Assembly: GCF_900094925.1 (NCBI RefSeq)
Contig: NZ_FMAY01000002.1
Coordinates: 505,131-569,130, forward strand
Reading direction: 5' to 3'
DNA length: 64,000 bases
Origin: Kosakonia oryzendophytica
GTDB lineage: Bacteria; Pseudomonadota; Gammaproteobacteria; Enterobacterales; Enterobacteriaceae
The notes under the pieces are model-generated. The model worked only from the letters and a program-made list of their open reading frames with translations. It did not search any database and was not told the origin of the DNA. Position 1 is the first letter of the stretch. Each line of letters opens with the position of its first letter. Position numbers and translations under genes: made by a program. This document shows positions 21,642 to 32,596 of this stretch, piece after piece.

Positions 21642-24347
21642 ATGCTTATCAAATTATTAACTAAAGTTTTCGGTAGTCGTAACGATCGTACACTGCGCCG
21701 TATGCGTAAAGTCGTGGCCCAAATCAATGCCATGGAACCGGAAATGGAAAAGCTCAGCGATGATGAGCTGAAAGCCAAAACCGCAGAATTCCGTGCGCGC
21801 CTGGAAAAAGGCGAAAGCGTTGAGAGCCTGATCCCGGAAGCCTTCGCCGTGGTGCGCGAAGCAAGTAAACGTGTTTTTGGCATGCGTCACTTCGATGTGC
21901 AGCTGCTAGGCGGCATGGTTCTCAACGAGCGTTGCATCGCAGAGATGCGTACCGGTGAAGGTAAAACCCTGACGGCAACCCTGCCAGCTTACCTTAATGC
22001 CCTGAGTGGCAAAGGCGTTCATGTGGTTACCGTCAACGACTATCTGGCTCAGCGTGACGCTGAGAACAACCGCCCATTGTTTGAATTCCTGGGTATGAGC
22101 GTGGGTATCAACCTGCCGAACATGCCTGCTGTTGCCAAACGTGAAGCCTATGCTGCCGATATCACCTACGGTACCAACAACGAATACGGCTTTGACTACC
22201 TGCGCGATAACATGGCATTCAGTCCTGAAGAGCGTGTGCAACGTAAACTGCACTATGCGCTGGTGGATGAGGTGGACTCCATCCTTATCGATGAAGCGCG
22301 TACCCCGCTGATCATTTCCGGTCCGGCAGAAGACAGCTCCGAGCTGTACAAAAAAGTCAATAAAATCATCCCGCATCTGGTTCGTCAGGAAAAAGAAGAC
22401 TCTGACACTTTCCAGGGTGAAGGCCATTTCTCTGTAGATGAAAAAGCGCGTCAGGTTACACTGACCGAACGCGGTCTGGTGCTGATTGAAGAGCTGCTGG
22501 TCAAAGAAGGCATCATGGACGAAGGCGAGTCACTGTACTCTCCTGCCAACATCATGCTGATGCACCACGTTACTGCGGCACTGCGTGCACACGCATTGTT
22601 CACCCGCGATGTGGATTACATTGTGAAAGACGGCGAAGTCATTATCGTCGACGAACACACCGGCCGTACCATGCAGGGGCGTCGCTGGTCTGATGGTCTG
22701 CATCAGGCGGTGGAAGCGAAAGAAGGTGTGGATATCCAGAACGAAAACCAGACGCTGGCGTCCATTACCTTCCAGAACTACTTCCGTTTGTATGAAAAAC
22801 TGGCGGGTATGACCGGTACAGCAGATACCGAAGCGTTTGAATTTAGTTCGATTTATAAACTCGATACCGTGGTGGTCCCCACCAACCGTCCGATGATCCG
22901 TAAAGATATGGCGGATCTGGTCTATATGACCGAAGCGGAAAAAATCCAGGCCATCATCGAAGACATTAAAGAACGCACCCAAAATGGCCAGCCAGTGCTG
23001 GTTGGTACGATCTCGATTGAGAAGTCCGAAGTGGTTTCCCATGAGTTGACCAAAGCGGGCATCAAGCACAACGTTCTGAACGCCAAATTCCACGCCAAAG
23101 AGGCGGATATTGTGGCACAGGCGGGTTACCCTGGCGCAGTCACCATTGCCACCAACATGGCAGGTCGTGGTACCGATATTGTGCTGGGCGGAAGCTGGCA
23201 GGCGGAACTGGCTGAAATCGAAGAGCCAACCGCAGAGCAAATCGCCAAAGTGAAAGCCGACTGGCAGGTGCGCCATGATGCGGTACTGGCTTCTGGTGGT
23301 TTACACATTATTGGTACTGAGCGTCATGAGTCTCGTCGTATTGATAACCAGTTGCGCGGTCGTTCTGGCCGTCAGGGGGATGCGGGTTCCTCCCGTTTCT
23401 ATCTTTCGATGGAAGATGCCTTGATGCGTATTTTCGCCTCCGATCGTGTCTCTGGCATGATGCGTAAACTGGGGATGAAACCGGGCGAAGCGATTGAGCA
23501 TCCGTGGGTTACTAAGGCCATTGCTAATGCGCAGCGCAAGGTGGAAAGCCGTAACTTCGATATTCGTAAGCAACTGCTGGAATATGACGATGTTGCTAAC
23601 GACCAGCGTCGTGCAATTTACACCCAGCGTAACGAACTGCTGGATGTAACCGATGTCAGTGAAACCATCGCCAGCATTCGTGAAGATGTTTTCAAAGCCA
23701 CCATCGATGGTCATATTCCACCGCAGTCGCTCGAAGAAATGTGGGATGTTCCTGGCCTGCAGGAACGCCTCAAAAATGATTTCGATCTCGACCTGCCTAT
23801 CGCTGACTGGCTGGATAAAGAACCGGATCTGCACGAAGAGACGCTGCGTGAGCGTATCCTGCAAAGCGCCATTGAAACCTATCAGCGTAAAGAAGAGGTG
23901 GTTGGCGCTGAAATGATGCGTCACTTCGAGAAAGGTGTGATGCTGCAAACGCTGGATTCGCTGTGGAAAGAGCACCTGGCCGCGATGGATTATCTGCGTC
24001 AGGGCATCCACCTGCGCGGCTACGCGCAAAAAGATCCGAAGCAGGAATATAAACGCGAGTCCTTCGCGATGTTCGCCGCGATGTTGGAGTCACTGAAATA
24101 TGAAGTGATCAGTACGCTCAGCAAAGTCCAGGTGCGGATGCCGGAGGAAGTCGAGGCCATGGAACTGCAGCGCCGTCAGGAAGCCGAGCGTTTGGCGCAA
24201 ATGCAACAGTTAAGTCATCAGGATGATGAGACTGAAGCTGCCGCCGCACTTGCCGCGCAGACGGGCGAACGCAAAGTGGGGCGTAATGATCCTTGCCCTT
24301 GCGGTTCCGGTAAAAAATATAAACAGTGCCACGGCCGTCTGGCATAA
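21642..24347 (+). CDS. secA: Preprotein translocase ATPase SecA
   Basis: This motor ATPase drives proteins through SecYEG. It has 901 residues, exactly the E. coli length. Walker A is [13 protein letters not shown] (about residues 102-114), Walker [17 protein letters not shown], with the preprotein-binding domain, helicase motifs ([13 protein letters not shown]), the helical wing and scaffold, and a C-terminal SEC-C zinc motif [13 protein letters not shown] that binds SecB. The secM-secA gap carries a G+C-rich stem near 21611-21627 that can hide the ribosome site until SecM stalls. A strong terminator follows. Confidence 0.99.
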   Translation: MLIKLLTKVFGSRNDRTLRRMRKVVAQINAMEPEMEKLSDDELKAKTAEFRARLEKGESVESLIPEAFAVVREASKRVFGMRHFDVQLLGGMVLNERCIAEMRTGEGKTLTATLPAYLNALSGKGVHVVTVNDYLAQRDAENNRPLFEFLGMSVGINLPNMPAVAKREAYAADITYGTNNEYGFDYLRDNMAFSPEERVQRKLHYALVDEVDSILIDEARTPLIISGPAEDSSELYKKVNKIIPHLVRQEKEDSDTFQGEGHFSVDEKARQVTLTERGLVLIEELLVKEGIMDEGESLYSPANIMLMHHVTAALRAHALFTRDVDYIVKDGEVIIVDEHTGRTMQGRRWSDGLHQAVEAKEGVDIQNENQTLASITFQNYFRLYEKLAGMTGTADTEAFEFSSIYKLDTVVVPTNRPMIRKDMADLVYMTEAEKIQAIIEDIKERTQNGQPVLVGTISIEKSEVVSHELTKAGIKHNVLNAKFHAKEADIVAQAGYPGAVTIATNMAGRGTDIVLGGSWQAELAEIEEPTAEQIAKVKADWQVRHDAVLASGGLHIIGTERHESRRIDNQLRGRSGRQGDAGSSRFYLSMEDALMRIFASDRVSGMMRKLGMKPGEAIEHPWVTKAIANAQRKVESRNFDIRKQLLEYDDVANDQRRAIYTQRNELLDVTDVSETIASIREDVFKATIDGHIPPQSLEEMWDVPGLQERLKNDFDLDLPIADWLDKEPDLHEETLRERILQSAIETYQRKEEVVGAEMMRHFEKGVMLQTLDSLWKEHLAAMDYLRQGIHLRGYAQKDPKQEYKRESFAMFAAMLESLKYEVISTLSKVQVRMPEEVEAMELQRRQEAERLAQMQQLSHQDDETEAAAALAAQTGERKVGRNDPCPCGSGKKYKQCHGRLA

Positions 24348-24362
24348 CGCATTGAAAATAAT

Positions 24363-24391
24363 AAAAAGGCGCAGAACTCTGCGCCTTTTTT
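24363..24391 (+). terminator. Rho-independent terminator between secA and mutT
   Basis: GGCGCAG (24368-24374), a 4-nt loop, CTGCGCC (24379-24385) and six T residues, flanked by five A residues on the 5' side. mutT begins only 15 bases later, so mutT must depend on read-through or a promoter inside secA. Confidence 0.9.
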
Positions 24392-24405
24392 ATGGAGTCT
24401 GCATC

Positions 24406-24795
24406 ATGAAAATACTGAACATCGCTGTTGGGATCATTCGTAACCCGCAAGGGGAAATTTTTATTACGCAGCGCGCTGCCGATGCGCATATGGCGAATAA
24501 ATGGGAATTTCCTGGCGGAAAAATTGAAGCGGGTGAAACGCCGGAGCAGGCAATGATCCGCGAACTTCAGGAGGAAGTCGGTATTACGCCACTTCAGGCT
24601 GAACTGTTTGATAAGCTGGAATATCAGTTCCCCGATCGCCACATCACTCTGTGGTTCTGGTTGGTGGAAAGCTGGGAAGGAGAGCCATGGGGTAAAGAGG
24701 GGCAGCCGGGTCACTGGGTTGCACAAAACACCCTTGATGCTGACAAATTTCCCCCGGCAAACGAGCCGGTGATAGCCAGGCTACTGGCTGGCTGA
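24406..24795 (+). CDS. mutT: 8-oxo-dGTP diphosphatase MutT
   Basis: This Nudix hydrolase cleanses the nucleotide pool of 8-oxo-dGTP and so prevents A:T to C:G transversions. It has 129 residues, as in E. coli. The Nudix box runs G38-x5-E44-x7-R52-E53-L-x-E56-E57-x-G59-I60. I chose the ATG at 24406 with GGAG upstream; an in-frame extension reaching back into secA is not part of the family. Its end converges with yacG across a perfect 10-bp hairpin. Confidence 0.98.
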   Translation: MKILNIAVGIIRNPQGEIFITQRAADAHMANKWEFPGGKIEAGETPEQAMIRELQEEVGITPLQAELFDKLEYQFPDRHITLWFWLVESWEGEPWGKEGQPGHWVAQNTLDADKFPPANEPVIARLLAG

Positions 24796-24801
24796 CCCTG
24801 A

Positions 24802-24834
24802 TGTTGCCTGCCAGGCAAGCGCCAGCAGGCAACA
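24802..24834. other. Hairpin between convergent mutT and yacG
   Basis: TGTTGCCTGC (24802-24811) and GCAGGCAACA (24825-24834) form a perfect 10-bp stem with a 13-nt loop. Neither side has a T-run, so it may protect 3' ends or act in Rho-dependent ends; this is inference. Confidence 0.6.
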
Positions 24835-24838
24835 GTGC

Positions 24839-25033
24839 TTAGTGCTGTTCTTCACTCCAGTCGTCGCTGTCCGACAGATTGCCCTCGCTGGGGATACGTT
24901 TCTCTTCTGCTGCCCACTCGCCCAAATCAATCAACTGGCAACGTTTCGAGCAGAACGGGCGAAACGGGCTGCTCTCTCCCCAGACAACAGGCTTTCCGCA
25001 CGTTGGGCAGTTTACGGTGATTTCTTCAGACAT
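24839..25033 (-). CDS. yacG: DNA gyrase inhibitor YacG
   Basis: This small zinc protein is reported to bind GyrB and inhibit DNA gyrase. It has 64 residues, one fewer than I recall for E. coli. The single zinc site is formed by C9, C12, C28 and C32 (CPTC ... CSKRC). The tail is acidic ([10 protein letters not shown]). I chose the ATG at 25033, with AAGGAG upstream, over a GTG two codons earlier. It lies 9 bases after zapD in the coaE-zapD-yacG operon. Confidence 0.96.
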   Translation of the reverse strand: MSEEITVNCPTCGKPVVWGESSPFRPFCSKRCQLIDLGEWAAEEKRIPSEGNLSDSDDWSEEQH

Positions 25034-25042
25034 TTTCACTCC

Positions 25043-25786
25043 TTAACAGCAGGCCAGTTCAAAATCGAGACGCTCGGGAACCACACCATGCTCGCTGTCC
25101 AGCGGCATAAAGCGAATGGCGAAGCGGCTCTTATGGCCGGAAATTTGCGGGTATAGCTGCTCTTCCAGGGACAATTGCAGACGCAACAAATCGGCGTCAT
25201 CGCCGTTATCCTGATAAAAACCGTTCAGGCTGGTCTGACGGCGGAACGGTGCGGCATTGCGGATCAAATCGAGGATCAACGTCAGGGTTTGCGTCAGCGG
25301 CGTCAGGCTGTCCAGCCAGACCGCGATTTGCGCATCCCGCATTTCCTGCGGCAGGTGCAGCCACATATGCAGCGTCGGCAAATCGAAGCTGCAGCATCCA
25401 CCGGGAATACTCAGACGCTGGCGTACCAGACCTATCAGACGGTCTTCGCGCAATTGTTGGCCAATACGCGGTGCACTCATCAGAACGGCTCCGCTTGCTT
25501 TTAATTGCTGGCGGACAGCTTCAATTCGGCTCAGATCCACACCGGGAACATCACTCCATGCCTGTAATTTACGCTGCTGGCGTTCCAGCTCTTTCAGAAG
25601 CTCGGTGCGGGTATCACCGCGTTCAAACACATCCAGTAAATCCCCAATGTTACGGAAAAAGTGTAACGCATCGGCATGGTCACTCAGCGGTAAATGGACA
25701 GAAAGCTGTTGCAGTAAAAACTCGACACGCAACCAGGTACGCATCTTTTCGTTAAGCGGATGTTCAAAAAGGATGTGGGTGTGCAT
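25043..25786 (-). CDS. zapD: Z-ring bundling protein ZapD
   Basis: ZapD binds the C-terminal tail of FtsZ and cross-links protofilaments. It has 247 residues, as in E. coli. The N-terminal part ([21 protein letters not shown]) is helical; the C-terminal half contains the conserved [13 protein letters not shown] and [15 protein letters not shown] segments. Its start codon overlaps the coaE stop by one base. Its placement within a few kilobases of ftsZ is the usual one in enterics. Confidence 0.97.
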   Translation of the reverse strand: MHTHILFEHPLNEKMRTWLRVEFLLQQLSVHLPLSDHADALHFFRNIGDLLDVFERGDTRTELLKELERQQRKLQAWSDVPGVDLSRIEAVRQQLKASGAVLMSAPRIGQQLREDRLIGLVRQRLSIPGGCCSFDLPTLHMWLHLPQEMRDAQIAVWLDSLTPLTQTLTLILDLIRNAAPFRRQTSLNGFYQDNGDDADLLRLQLSLEEQLYPQISGHKSRFAIRFMPLDSEHGVVPERLDFELACC

Positions 25787-26406
25787 TACGGTTTTTCCTG
25801 TGAAACGGCCTGCCGGGCATACGCCAGATATGCGGTGTGCAGGCGGGCAACATCCGATGCTATCGCATCCGGTGCGCCATTATTGTCAATAACATCATCC
25901 GCGACGGCAAGTCGCGCTTCGCGAGTGGCCTGGGCCGCGAGAATATTTTTAGCATGTTCGCGGCTGACGCCATCACGCTGCATGGTGCGTGAAATCTGTT
26001 TTTCTGGTAAGACGTCAATAACCAAAACCCGATCGGCTTTGTGATGCAGCTGATTTTCCACCAGCAACGGCACGACCCACAACACATAAGGTGATGTCGC
26101 CTGGGCAATCTTACTCTGTGTTTGCTGGTGAATAAGCGGATGGAGTAACTCATCCAGCCAACGTTTATCCGCCGGAGAAGCGAAAATACGCTCGCGTAAT
26201 AAACGTCGATTGAGCGAGCCATCCGCGAGGATCATGTCAGCGCCAAAATGTTCCGCAATAGCGCTTAATGCATGAGAGCCAGGTTCCACTACCTGACGGG
26301 CGATAATATCCGCGTCGACAACATTAACGCCAAGCGCTGCGAAGGCATTCGCGACGGTGCTTTTACCGCTGCCAATACCGCCGGTTAATGCAACCGTATA
26401 CCCCAT
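25786..26406 (-). CDS. coaE: Dephospho-CoA kinase CoaE
   Basis: This enzyme phosphorylates the 3'-hydroxyl of the ribose of dephospho-CoA, the last step of coenzyme A synthesis. It has 206 residues, as in E. coli. The P-loop GGIGSGKS lies at residues 9-16, with the [10 protein letters not shown] and [16 protein letters not shown] motifs. I chose the ATG at 26406 ([10 protein letters not shown]) because the longer frame, open to 26538, adds 44 residues unlike the family. It heads the coaE-zapD-yacG operon. Confidence 0.96.
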   Translation of the reverse strand: MGYTVALTGGIGSGKSTVANAFAALGVNVVDADIIARQVVEPGSHALSAIAEHFGADMILADGSLNRRLLRERIFASPADKRWLDELLHPLIHQQTQSKIAQATSPYVLWVVPLLVENQLHHKADRVLVIDVLPEKQISRTMQRDGVSREHAKNILAAQATREARLAVADDVIDNNGAPDAIASDVARLHTAYLAYARQAVSQEKP

Positions 26407-26727
26407 TACGCCTAATCCCAAAATAGTCTGTCGCATATCACAATCTGCGATCTTTATTCTGCCCGCAATGCTATTTTTCGCGACCGTCCTGAATACGGGA
26501 AAACGCAAAAGATTAAATATGTTTACGAGCTTAATCAACAGGTTGTGATTTAACCAAACGACATTAAAACCCGTTCGCCTAATCTTGCCTGTTCACCAGG
26601 TAAATTTATAGGATTGTAGCGTAAAAAAAGAGAATTTCGCAGTCTTGCGCGGCCCTTATTAGCGCGTATGATAGCGTCACTGGAGTTGTGAGTTTGTACT
26701 TTCGCCATTAACCCCAGGAATCCGCAC
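26407..26727. other. coaE-guaC divergent intergenic region
   Basis: These 321 bases carry the promoters of the divergent coaE and guaC genes. One candidate guaC promoter is listed separately. I see no repeat, RNA gene or credible ORF; a reverse frame extending coaE to 26538 is explained by chance. Confidence 0.6.
26645..26672 (+). promoter_or_regulatory. Candidate guaC promoter
   Basis: TTGCGC (26645-26650), 16-bp spacer, TATGAT (26667-26672), 55 bases before the guaC ATG. Confidence 0.5.
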
Positions 26728-27771
26728 ATGCGTATTGAAGAAGATCTGAAGTTAGGTTTCAAAGACGTTCTTATCCGTCCTAAACGTTCCACCCTTAAAA
26801 GCCGTTCCGATGTTGAGCTGGAGCGCGAATTTACCTTCAAACATTCAGGAATGCGCTGGTCTGGCGTACCGGTTATTGCCGCTAATATGGATACCGTTGG
26901 CACCTTTGCAATGGCGAAAGCGCTGGCTTCGTTCGACATCCTTACCGCCGTGCATAAACACTATTCCGTTGAAGACTGGAAAGCCTTTATCCAGCGTGAA
27001 CCGGCTGACGTACTGCGTCATGTCATGGTTTCAACCGGGACATCAGACGCCGATTTCGACAAGACAAAGCAGATCCTTGCGTTGCATCCGTCGCTGAATT
27101 TTGTCTGTATCGACGTGGCGAACGGATACTCTGAGCACTTTGTGCAATTCGTTGCCAAAGCACGTGAGGCCTGGCCGGATAAAACTATCTGCGCGGGTAA
27201 CGTTGTGACCGGTGAAATGTGTGAAGAGCTGATCCTTTCCGGTGCGGATATTGTCAAAGTTGGCATTGGTCCGGGCTCAGTGTGCACCACACGTGTCAAA
27301 ACCGGGGTCGGCTACCCGCAATTATCCGCAGTGATCGAATGTGCCGATGCCGCGCATGGCCTTGGCGGACAGATTGTCAGCGATGGCGGCTGCACGGTAC
27401 CGGGTGATGTAGCAAAAGCGTTTGGCGGCGGCGCAGACTTTGTGATGCTCGGCGGTATGCTGGCGGGCCATGAAGAGAGTGGCGGCGCCATCGTGGAGGA
27501 AAACGGCGAGAAATTCATGCTGTTCTACGGCATGAGTTCAGAGTCTGCAATGAATCGCCACGTTGGCGGCGTTGCAGGTTACCGTGCGGCGGAAGGCAAA
27601 ACCGTCAAACTCGCGTTACGCGGCCCGGTGGAGAACACCGCGCGTGATGTTCTTGGCGGCCTGCGTTCAGCCTGTACATATGTTGGTGCTTCCCGCCTGA
27701 AAGAGCTGACCAAACGCACGACCTTTATCCGCGTTCAGGAACAGGAAAACCGCGTTTTCAACAGCCTGTAA
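26728..27771 (+). CDS. guaC: GMP reductase GuaC
   Basis: This enzyme reduces GMP to IMP with NADPH and release of ammonia, joining guanine and adenine nucleotide pools. It has 347 residues, as in E. coli. It is a TIM barrel of the IMPDH/GMPR family; the catalytic Cys186 lies in GPGSVCTTR, and the phosphate-binding [14 protein letters not shown] and the [14 protein letters not shown] motif are present. CCAGGAA lies upstream of the ATG. The gene stands alone and converges with hofC across a 9-bp hairpin. Confidence 0.98.
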   Translation: MRIEEDLKLGFKDVLIRPKRSTLKSRSDVELEREFTFKHSGMRWSGVPVIAANMDTVGTFAMAKALASFDILTAVHKHYSVEDWKAFIQREPADVLRHVMVSTGTSDADFDKTKQILALHPSLNFVCIDVANGYSEHFVQFVAKAREAWPDKTICAGNVVTGEMCEELILSGADIVKVGIGPGSVCTTRVKTGVGYPQLSAVIECADAAHGLGGQIVSDGGCTVPGDVAKAFGGGADFVMLGGMLAGHEESGGAIVEENGEKFMLFYGMSSESAMNRHVGGVAGYRAAEGKTVKLALRGPVENTARDVLGGLRSACTYVGASRLKELTKRTTFIRVQEQENRVFNSL

Positions 27772-27778
27772 TGGGGTT

Positions 27779-27802
27779 GCAGGCGCACTGTGCTGCGCCT
27801 GC
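27779..27802. other. Hairpin between convergent guaC and hofC
   Basis: GCAGGCGCA (27779-27787) and TGCGCCTGC (27794-27802) form a perfect 9-bp stem with a 6-nt loop between the two stop codons. There is no T-run on either strand. Confidence 0.6.
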
Positions 27803-27803
27803 A

Positions 27804-29006
27804 TTAACCTGTACCGCCCATCGCATCGCCAAGATGAAAGATAGGCAGGTACATGGCTACCACCAGCACGCCAATAATTAATCCCGTCACCACCAGTAGC
27901 AGCGGTTCTAATACGGAAGCCAGCTCATCTGCCTGATGCTGCGTCTGTTCACTATGATGCCGCGCCAGATTCTCCAGCATGGTATCCAGTGCCCCGGAGA
28001 TCTCCCCGGTATGGATCAACTGAATACACAACGGGGTGAAGTTGCCACTTTTTGCCAGCGCCGTAGAGATAGCCGCACCGAGGGTGATATCCTGGTGTGC
28101 CTGTTGCAGCACGTCTCGCCAGTAAGGGCAGGTTAAGGTATCCCTGACATTTTCCAGCCCTTGCAAGAAAGTGATTCCAGAACGTTGTGTGAGTGACAGC
28201 ACGGTAAATATCTGACTCAGCCGTTGTCCACGCACCAGTTTACCGACGACAGGGCAGCGGAGCAGCAGACGCTGCCGGTAGTGCAGCCATTTCATCTGAC
28301 GGCGCAGTAAGGTCATCGTACATACCACTAGCAACGTAAGTGCTGATAATGGCAGAGCGCCTTGCTGCATCAGTGTAGCGCTGGCAATGACTCCCCGCGT
28401 CAGCCCAGGCAAGGGGGTATTGAACGTCTGGTAGATAGCCGAGAACTCCGGCAGCACCAGATACACCATTGCCACCACGATTGCCGCGGTCAGAGAAAGA
28501 ATAATGAGCGGATAACGCAGCGCCTTTTTTACTTTCAACGCCAGCGCTCGCTGTGTCTGTTGCTGGCTGGCCAGTTTAAAACAGCACTCATCCAGCTTTC
28601 CTGTCAGCTCACCGGTATGGACCATCGCTGCCCAGAGTGGAGGAAAAACTTCTGGCCACTGGCGCAGCGCTGTTGAAAAGGTTTCTCCCTGTTCCAGCGC
28701 CTGCGCCAGATGGTGCAACAATGCCTGCCATTGCCTGGCTGGATGTTGCTGTGCCAGCAGCAACAAGCTTTCCGGTAAGGTGAGCCCCGCCTGCAACAAT
28801 GTCGCAAGCTGGCGCAGGAGCGTACAGCCATGTTCCGCACGCCACAGTGAACGTCTTACCGGCCTGCGCTTGAGCGTCAGGGGATGGATCTGCCGGTGAT
28901 AGAGTGTTTGCATTGCGGCATTACGATTTTCGCTCCAGTGCGCACCCTGTTGTAATGCCCCTGCGTTATCGATTCCGGACCATTGCCAGAGGTATTTAGT
29001 CGTCAT
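27804..29006 (-). CDS. hofC: Type IV pilus/secretion inner-membrane platform protein HofC (PilC/GspF family)
   Basis: This is the polytopic inner-membrane platform of a type IV pilus-like machine. It has 400 residues, as in E. coli. Two GspF domains are visible: LRQLATLLQAGLTLPESL in the first and LSQIFTVLSLTQRSGITFLQG in the second, with membrane helices near residues 165-185, 215-235 and at the C-terminus (LEPLLLVVTGLIIGVLVVAMYLP, first part shown only). It overlaps the hofB 3' end by 11 bases. In K-12 these genes are nearly silent under laboratory conditions. Confidence 0.95.
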   Translation of the reverse strand: MTTKYLWQWSGIDNAGALQQGAHWSENRNAAMQTLYHRQIHPLTLKRRPVRRSLWRAEHGCTLLRQLATLLQAGLTLPESLLLLAQQHPARQWQALLHHLAQALEQGETFSTALRQWPEVFPPLWAAMVHTGELTGKLDECCFKLASQQQTQRALALKVKKALRYPLIILSLTAAIVVAMVYLVLPEFSAIYQTFNTPLPGLTRGVIASATLMQQGALPLSALTLLVVCTMTLLRRQMKWLHYRQRLLLRCPVVGKLVRGQRLSQIFTVLSLTQRSGITFLQGLENVRDTLTCPYWRDVLQQAHQDITLGAAISTALAKSGNFTPLCIQLIHTGEISGALDTMLENLARHHSEQTQHQADELASVLEPLLLVVTGLIIGVLVVAMYLPIFHLGDAMGGTG

Positions 29007-30381
29007 TTGGTAAACCCAATATGCGCACCAACTCTTCCAGCGTCGTCAATCCTTGTTCCACCGCCAGGCAGCCATGCTGAAACAGCGTCGTCATTCCCTC
29101 CGCACGGGCGCACTGTTCGATTTCGGCCGCACTTTGACCACTGGTAATGGCCTGGCGGACATCGCGGGTAATGGGGAGCACTTCAAACAAGGCGACTCGC
29201 CCATAAAAGCCGTGATAGCACCGATCACACCCTTCTGCGCGCCAGCGAGGTAACGGTCGAGGCCACAGGTTGCCGGGGAGTCGGGTATTTTCCGTGGTCA
29301 GTTTCCGGCAATGGGGGCAAAGTTTACGTACCAGCCGCTGGGCGATGACCAGTGATAGCGCCGAGGAGATCATCCAGCGTGCCACCCCCATTTGCTGGAT
29401 ACGCACCAGCGTTTCGCTGGTGGAGTTTGTGTGCAATGTCGATAAAACCAGATGCCCGGTTTGCGATGCTTTGATAGCAATCTCCGCTGTTTCGCCATCA
29501 CGGATCTCACCAACCATAATAATGTCCGGGTCCTGGCGCAGCAGGGCGCGTAGTACGCCCTGAAATGTCAGCCCAGCGCGAGGATTGATTTGCGTCTGAT
29601 TCAGCCCATCCAGAGGGATCTCTATGGGATCTTCTACGCTGCAAATGTTGACCTCCGGTCTGTTGCGTTTTTGCAGCGCGCTGTAGAGCGTTACGGTTTT
29701 TCCGCTGCCGGTCGGGCCTGTCACCAGCAACAGCCCCTGAGGTTGCGCCAACGCTGCGGTAAAGAGTGCCAGTTGAGCATCCGTCATACCGAGTGCAGCC
29801 AGATCCAGGGCCTGACTAACCTGATGCAACAGACGTAGCACCACTTTTTCACCGTGTCTGCAAGGCAACGTTGCGATACGAAATGAGATCGATTGCCCGG
29901 AGAGTTCCACACTGAACTGTCCATCCTGCGGCAGGCGACGTTCGGCGATATCAAGATTGCCAAGCACTTTCAGCCTTGCGGTCAGCGTAGCGGCTAAATT
30001 GCAGGAAAGGGGAGAGAGCGGATGTAAAACGCCGTCGACGCGTAACCGTATGGCATAACAGGTTTCTCCGGGCTCGAAATGAATATCCGATGCCCGTAAG
30101 ATCAACGCTTGTTTCAGGGTTTGATCGAGAATTTCCGCTGCGGCACTGCTTTCTTCCCCCTGTGCCGGGGTGTGAGTTTGCACTGCCATTTGTTGATGCT
30201 TGTCCATTTGATCTTGCGTCCAGCAACGGATATCAACTCGTTGCTGGACGGCAAAGCTGAGTGATTCCATTAACATGGGGCTGGGATTATCCACCACGGC
30301 AATGGTCAGAACGTCGTCTGCGCAATTGAGCAATGCGGCGTTATGACGCTGACAGAGCGCAATCAGTTTATCGTGTTTCAT
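28996..30381 (-). CDS. hofB: Type IV pilus assembly ATPase HofB (PilB/GspE family)
   Basis: This hexameric ATPase powers pilin assembly. It has 461 residues from the ATG at 30381. A GTG one codon earlier is too close to the ribosome site (AAGGAG) to be favoured. The Walker A GPTGSGKTVTLYSAL, Asp box, Walker B (LLRQDPDIIMVGEIRDGE) and His box (LSTLHTNST) are intact, as is the tetracysteine zinc site CPHC ... CDRC. It lies between ppdD and hofC, 9 bases from ppdD. Confidence 0.95.
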   Translation of the reverse strand: MKHDKLIALCQRHNAALLNCADDVLTIAVVDNPSPMLMESLSFAVQQRVDIRCWTQDQMDKHQQMAVQTHTPAQGEESSAAAEILDQTLKQALILRASDIHFEPGETCYAIRLRVDGVLHPLSPLSCNLAATLTARLKVLGNLDIAERRLPQDGQFSVELSGQSISFRIATLPCRHGEKVVLRLLHQVSQALDLAALGMTDAQLALFTAALAQPQGLLLVTGPTGSGKTVTLYSALQKRNRPEVNICSVEDPIEIPLDGLNQTQINPRAGLTFQGVLRALLRQDPDIIMVGEIRDGETAEIAIKASQTGHLVLSTLHTNSTSETLVRIQQMGVARWMISSALSLVIAQRLVRKLCPHCRKLTTENTRLPGNLWPRPLPRWRAEGCDRCYHGFYGRVALFEVLPITRDVRQAITSGQSAAEIEQCARAEGMTTLFQHGCLAVEQGLTTLEELVRILGLPNDD

Positions 30382-30390
30382 CACGGCTCC

Positions 30391-30828
30391 TTACGGACGT
30401 CCGGTGCGAAAAACATCTTCGCAGGCCTGTTGCAATGCGCTGTCTGCATTTGTATTACAGCTTCGCGCCCATCCCTTCATACCCTCGGCATCGCTCCATT
30501 GCGGCGTCATGGTTACGCTGAGTCCGTTGAGGCTTTCCTGTCCGGTCAGTGAGACCACGCCTTTTGCAACACTCATGGTGGCGACGTAACGCGTGGTGGT
30601 CGGGGCTGGTATGCCATTGTTGCTGGCATCACAATTGTCAATGCCGCCGCGTTCCAACGCGCACAGCTCAATGGCGGTGCGATAAGGAACAAAGGTTTGC
30701 AACATGTCAGTCAGTGCAGCTTTACGCAGGTAATTTTGATAAGCGGGAATGCCGATAGCGCTCAGGATGGCGATAATGCCGATTACCACCATCAGCTCGA
30801 TTAAAGTAAATCCTTGTTGTTTGTTCAT
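30391..30828 (-). CDS. ppdD: Major type IV prepilin PpdD
   Basis: This is a class-a type IV prepilin. It has 145 residues, one fewer than I recall for E. coli. The short leader MNKQQG is followed by the prepilin peptidase site G6/F7 and the hydrophobic helix FTLIELMVVIGIIAIL with Glu at position 5 of the mature protein. Two Cys pairs are present (C at about 62 and 70, and two near the C-terminus, CNTN and CEDV). It is the first gene of ppdD-hofB-hofC. No prepilin peptidase is encoded nearby, so one must act from elsewhere. Confidence 0.96.
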   Translation of the reverse strand: MNKQQGFTLIELMVVIGIIAILSAIGIPAYQNYLRKAALTDMLQTFVPYRTAIELCALERGGIDNCDASNNGIPAPTTTRYVATMSVAKGVVSLTGQESLNGLSVTMTPQWSDAEGMKGWARSCNTNADSALQQACEDVFRTGRP

Positions 30829-30963
30829 CTCTGGCTCCTTGTGTAGAGCCGCTACTTTGTCAGCACGTTACGGGGACGGCGAGGTGCAAAAGGGACTTCG
30901 GGAAAGCGCCTTCCTGCTTTTTTGACAGGCTTGCAGAGCGCAACACATTGTTTGAGAGGAAGG

Positions 30964-30990
30964 GCGCAAAAAAACGGGCCTGCGGCCCGT
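30964..30990 (-). terminator. Terminator after nadC
   Basis: On the reverse strand ACGGGCC (30990-30984), a 3-nt loop and GGCCCGT (30980-30974) precede a run of T residues (complement of the A-run at 30968-30974). It ends the nadC transcript before ppdD, so ppdD needs its own promoter in 30829-30963. Confidence 0.85.
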
Positions 30991-31008
30991 TTAGTTATGC
31001 AAGTGGGA

Positions 31009-31935
<927 letters not shown>

Positions 31936-32032
31936 TTAGGCTATGTCTTGTTCGGGGATGCCATTACGGTACACAGCGCAAACATGCTACTCTGAAGCGT
32001 GTTTCAGCACCATCCTCTAAAAGGAGTTCCTT

Positions 32033-32596
32033 ATGCAGCTACGCAAGGGCTGGCTGGTGGAAGCGCGGCATGTACCGTCTCCCCATTTTGATTGCCGCCC
32101 GGACGATGAGCAACCTTCATTGCTGGTGGTACATAATATTAGCCTACCTCCCGGCGAGTTTGGTGGCCCGTGGATAGATGCGCTGTTTACCGGCACTCTG
32201 GATGCCAACGCCCATCCCTTTTTTGCTGAGATTGTTCACCTGCGTGTTTCCGCACATTGCCTGATCCGCCGTGATGGCGAGGTTGTGCAATATGTGCCTT
32301 TTGATAAACGCGCCTGGCATGCAGGCGTTTCATCCTGGCAGGGGCGGGAACGCTGTAATGATTTCTCGATTGGCATTGAGCTGGAAGGCACGGACACGCT
32401 GCCCTATACCGATGCGCAATATCGGCAACTGGCGGAAGTGACACGAACGGTGATTGAGCTTTACCCGTCGATTGCCGACAATATGACCGGGCACAGTGAT
32501 ATTGCCCCTGTGCGCAAGACGGATCCCGGACCAGCTTTTGACTGGGCGAGATTTCGTGCGCTGGTCGCCGGTTTGTCAGAAAAGGAGATGCCATGA
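32033..32596 (+). CDS. ampD: 1,6-anhydro-N-acetylmuramyl-L-alanine amidase AmpD
   Basis: This cytoplasmic zinc amidase cleaves anhydro-muropeptides during cell-wall recycling; its loss derepresses AmpR-controlled ampC where that pair exists. It has 187 residues, four more than I recall for E. coli. The zinc ligands H34, H154 and D164 and the catalytic E116 and K162 are all present, so the enzyme looks active. Residue 155, next to the zinc ligand, is Ser, where I recall Cys in E. coli. AAAAGGAG lies upstream of the ATG. It overlaps ampE by 4 bases. Confidence 0.97.
   Translation: MQLRKGWLVEARHVPSPHFDCRPDDEQPSLLVVHNISLPPGEFGGPWIDALFTGTLDANAHPFFAEIVHLRVSAHCLIRRDGEVVQYVPFDKRAWHAGVSSWQGRERCNDFSIGIELEGTDTLPYTDAQYRQLAEVTRTVIELYPSIADNMTGHSDIAPVRKTDPGPAFDWARFRALVAGLSEKEMP

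Noticed and set aside
32033-32596. AmpD inactivation as a route to beta-lactamase derepression
   Set aside because: All zinc ligands and catalytic residues (H34, E116, H154, K162, D164) are present; Ser155 in place of the Cys I recall is a neighbour residue, not a ligand, and Ser occurs in other AmpD proteins.
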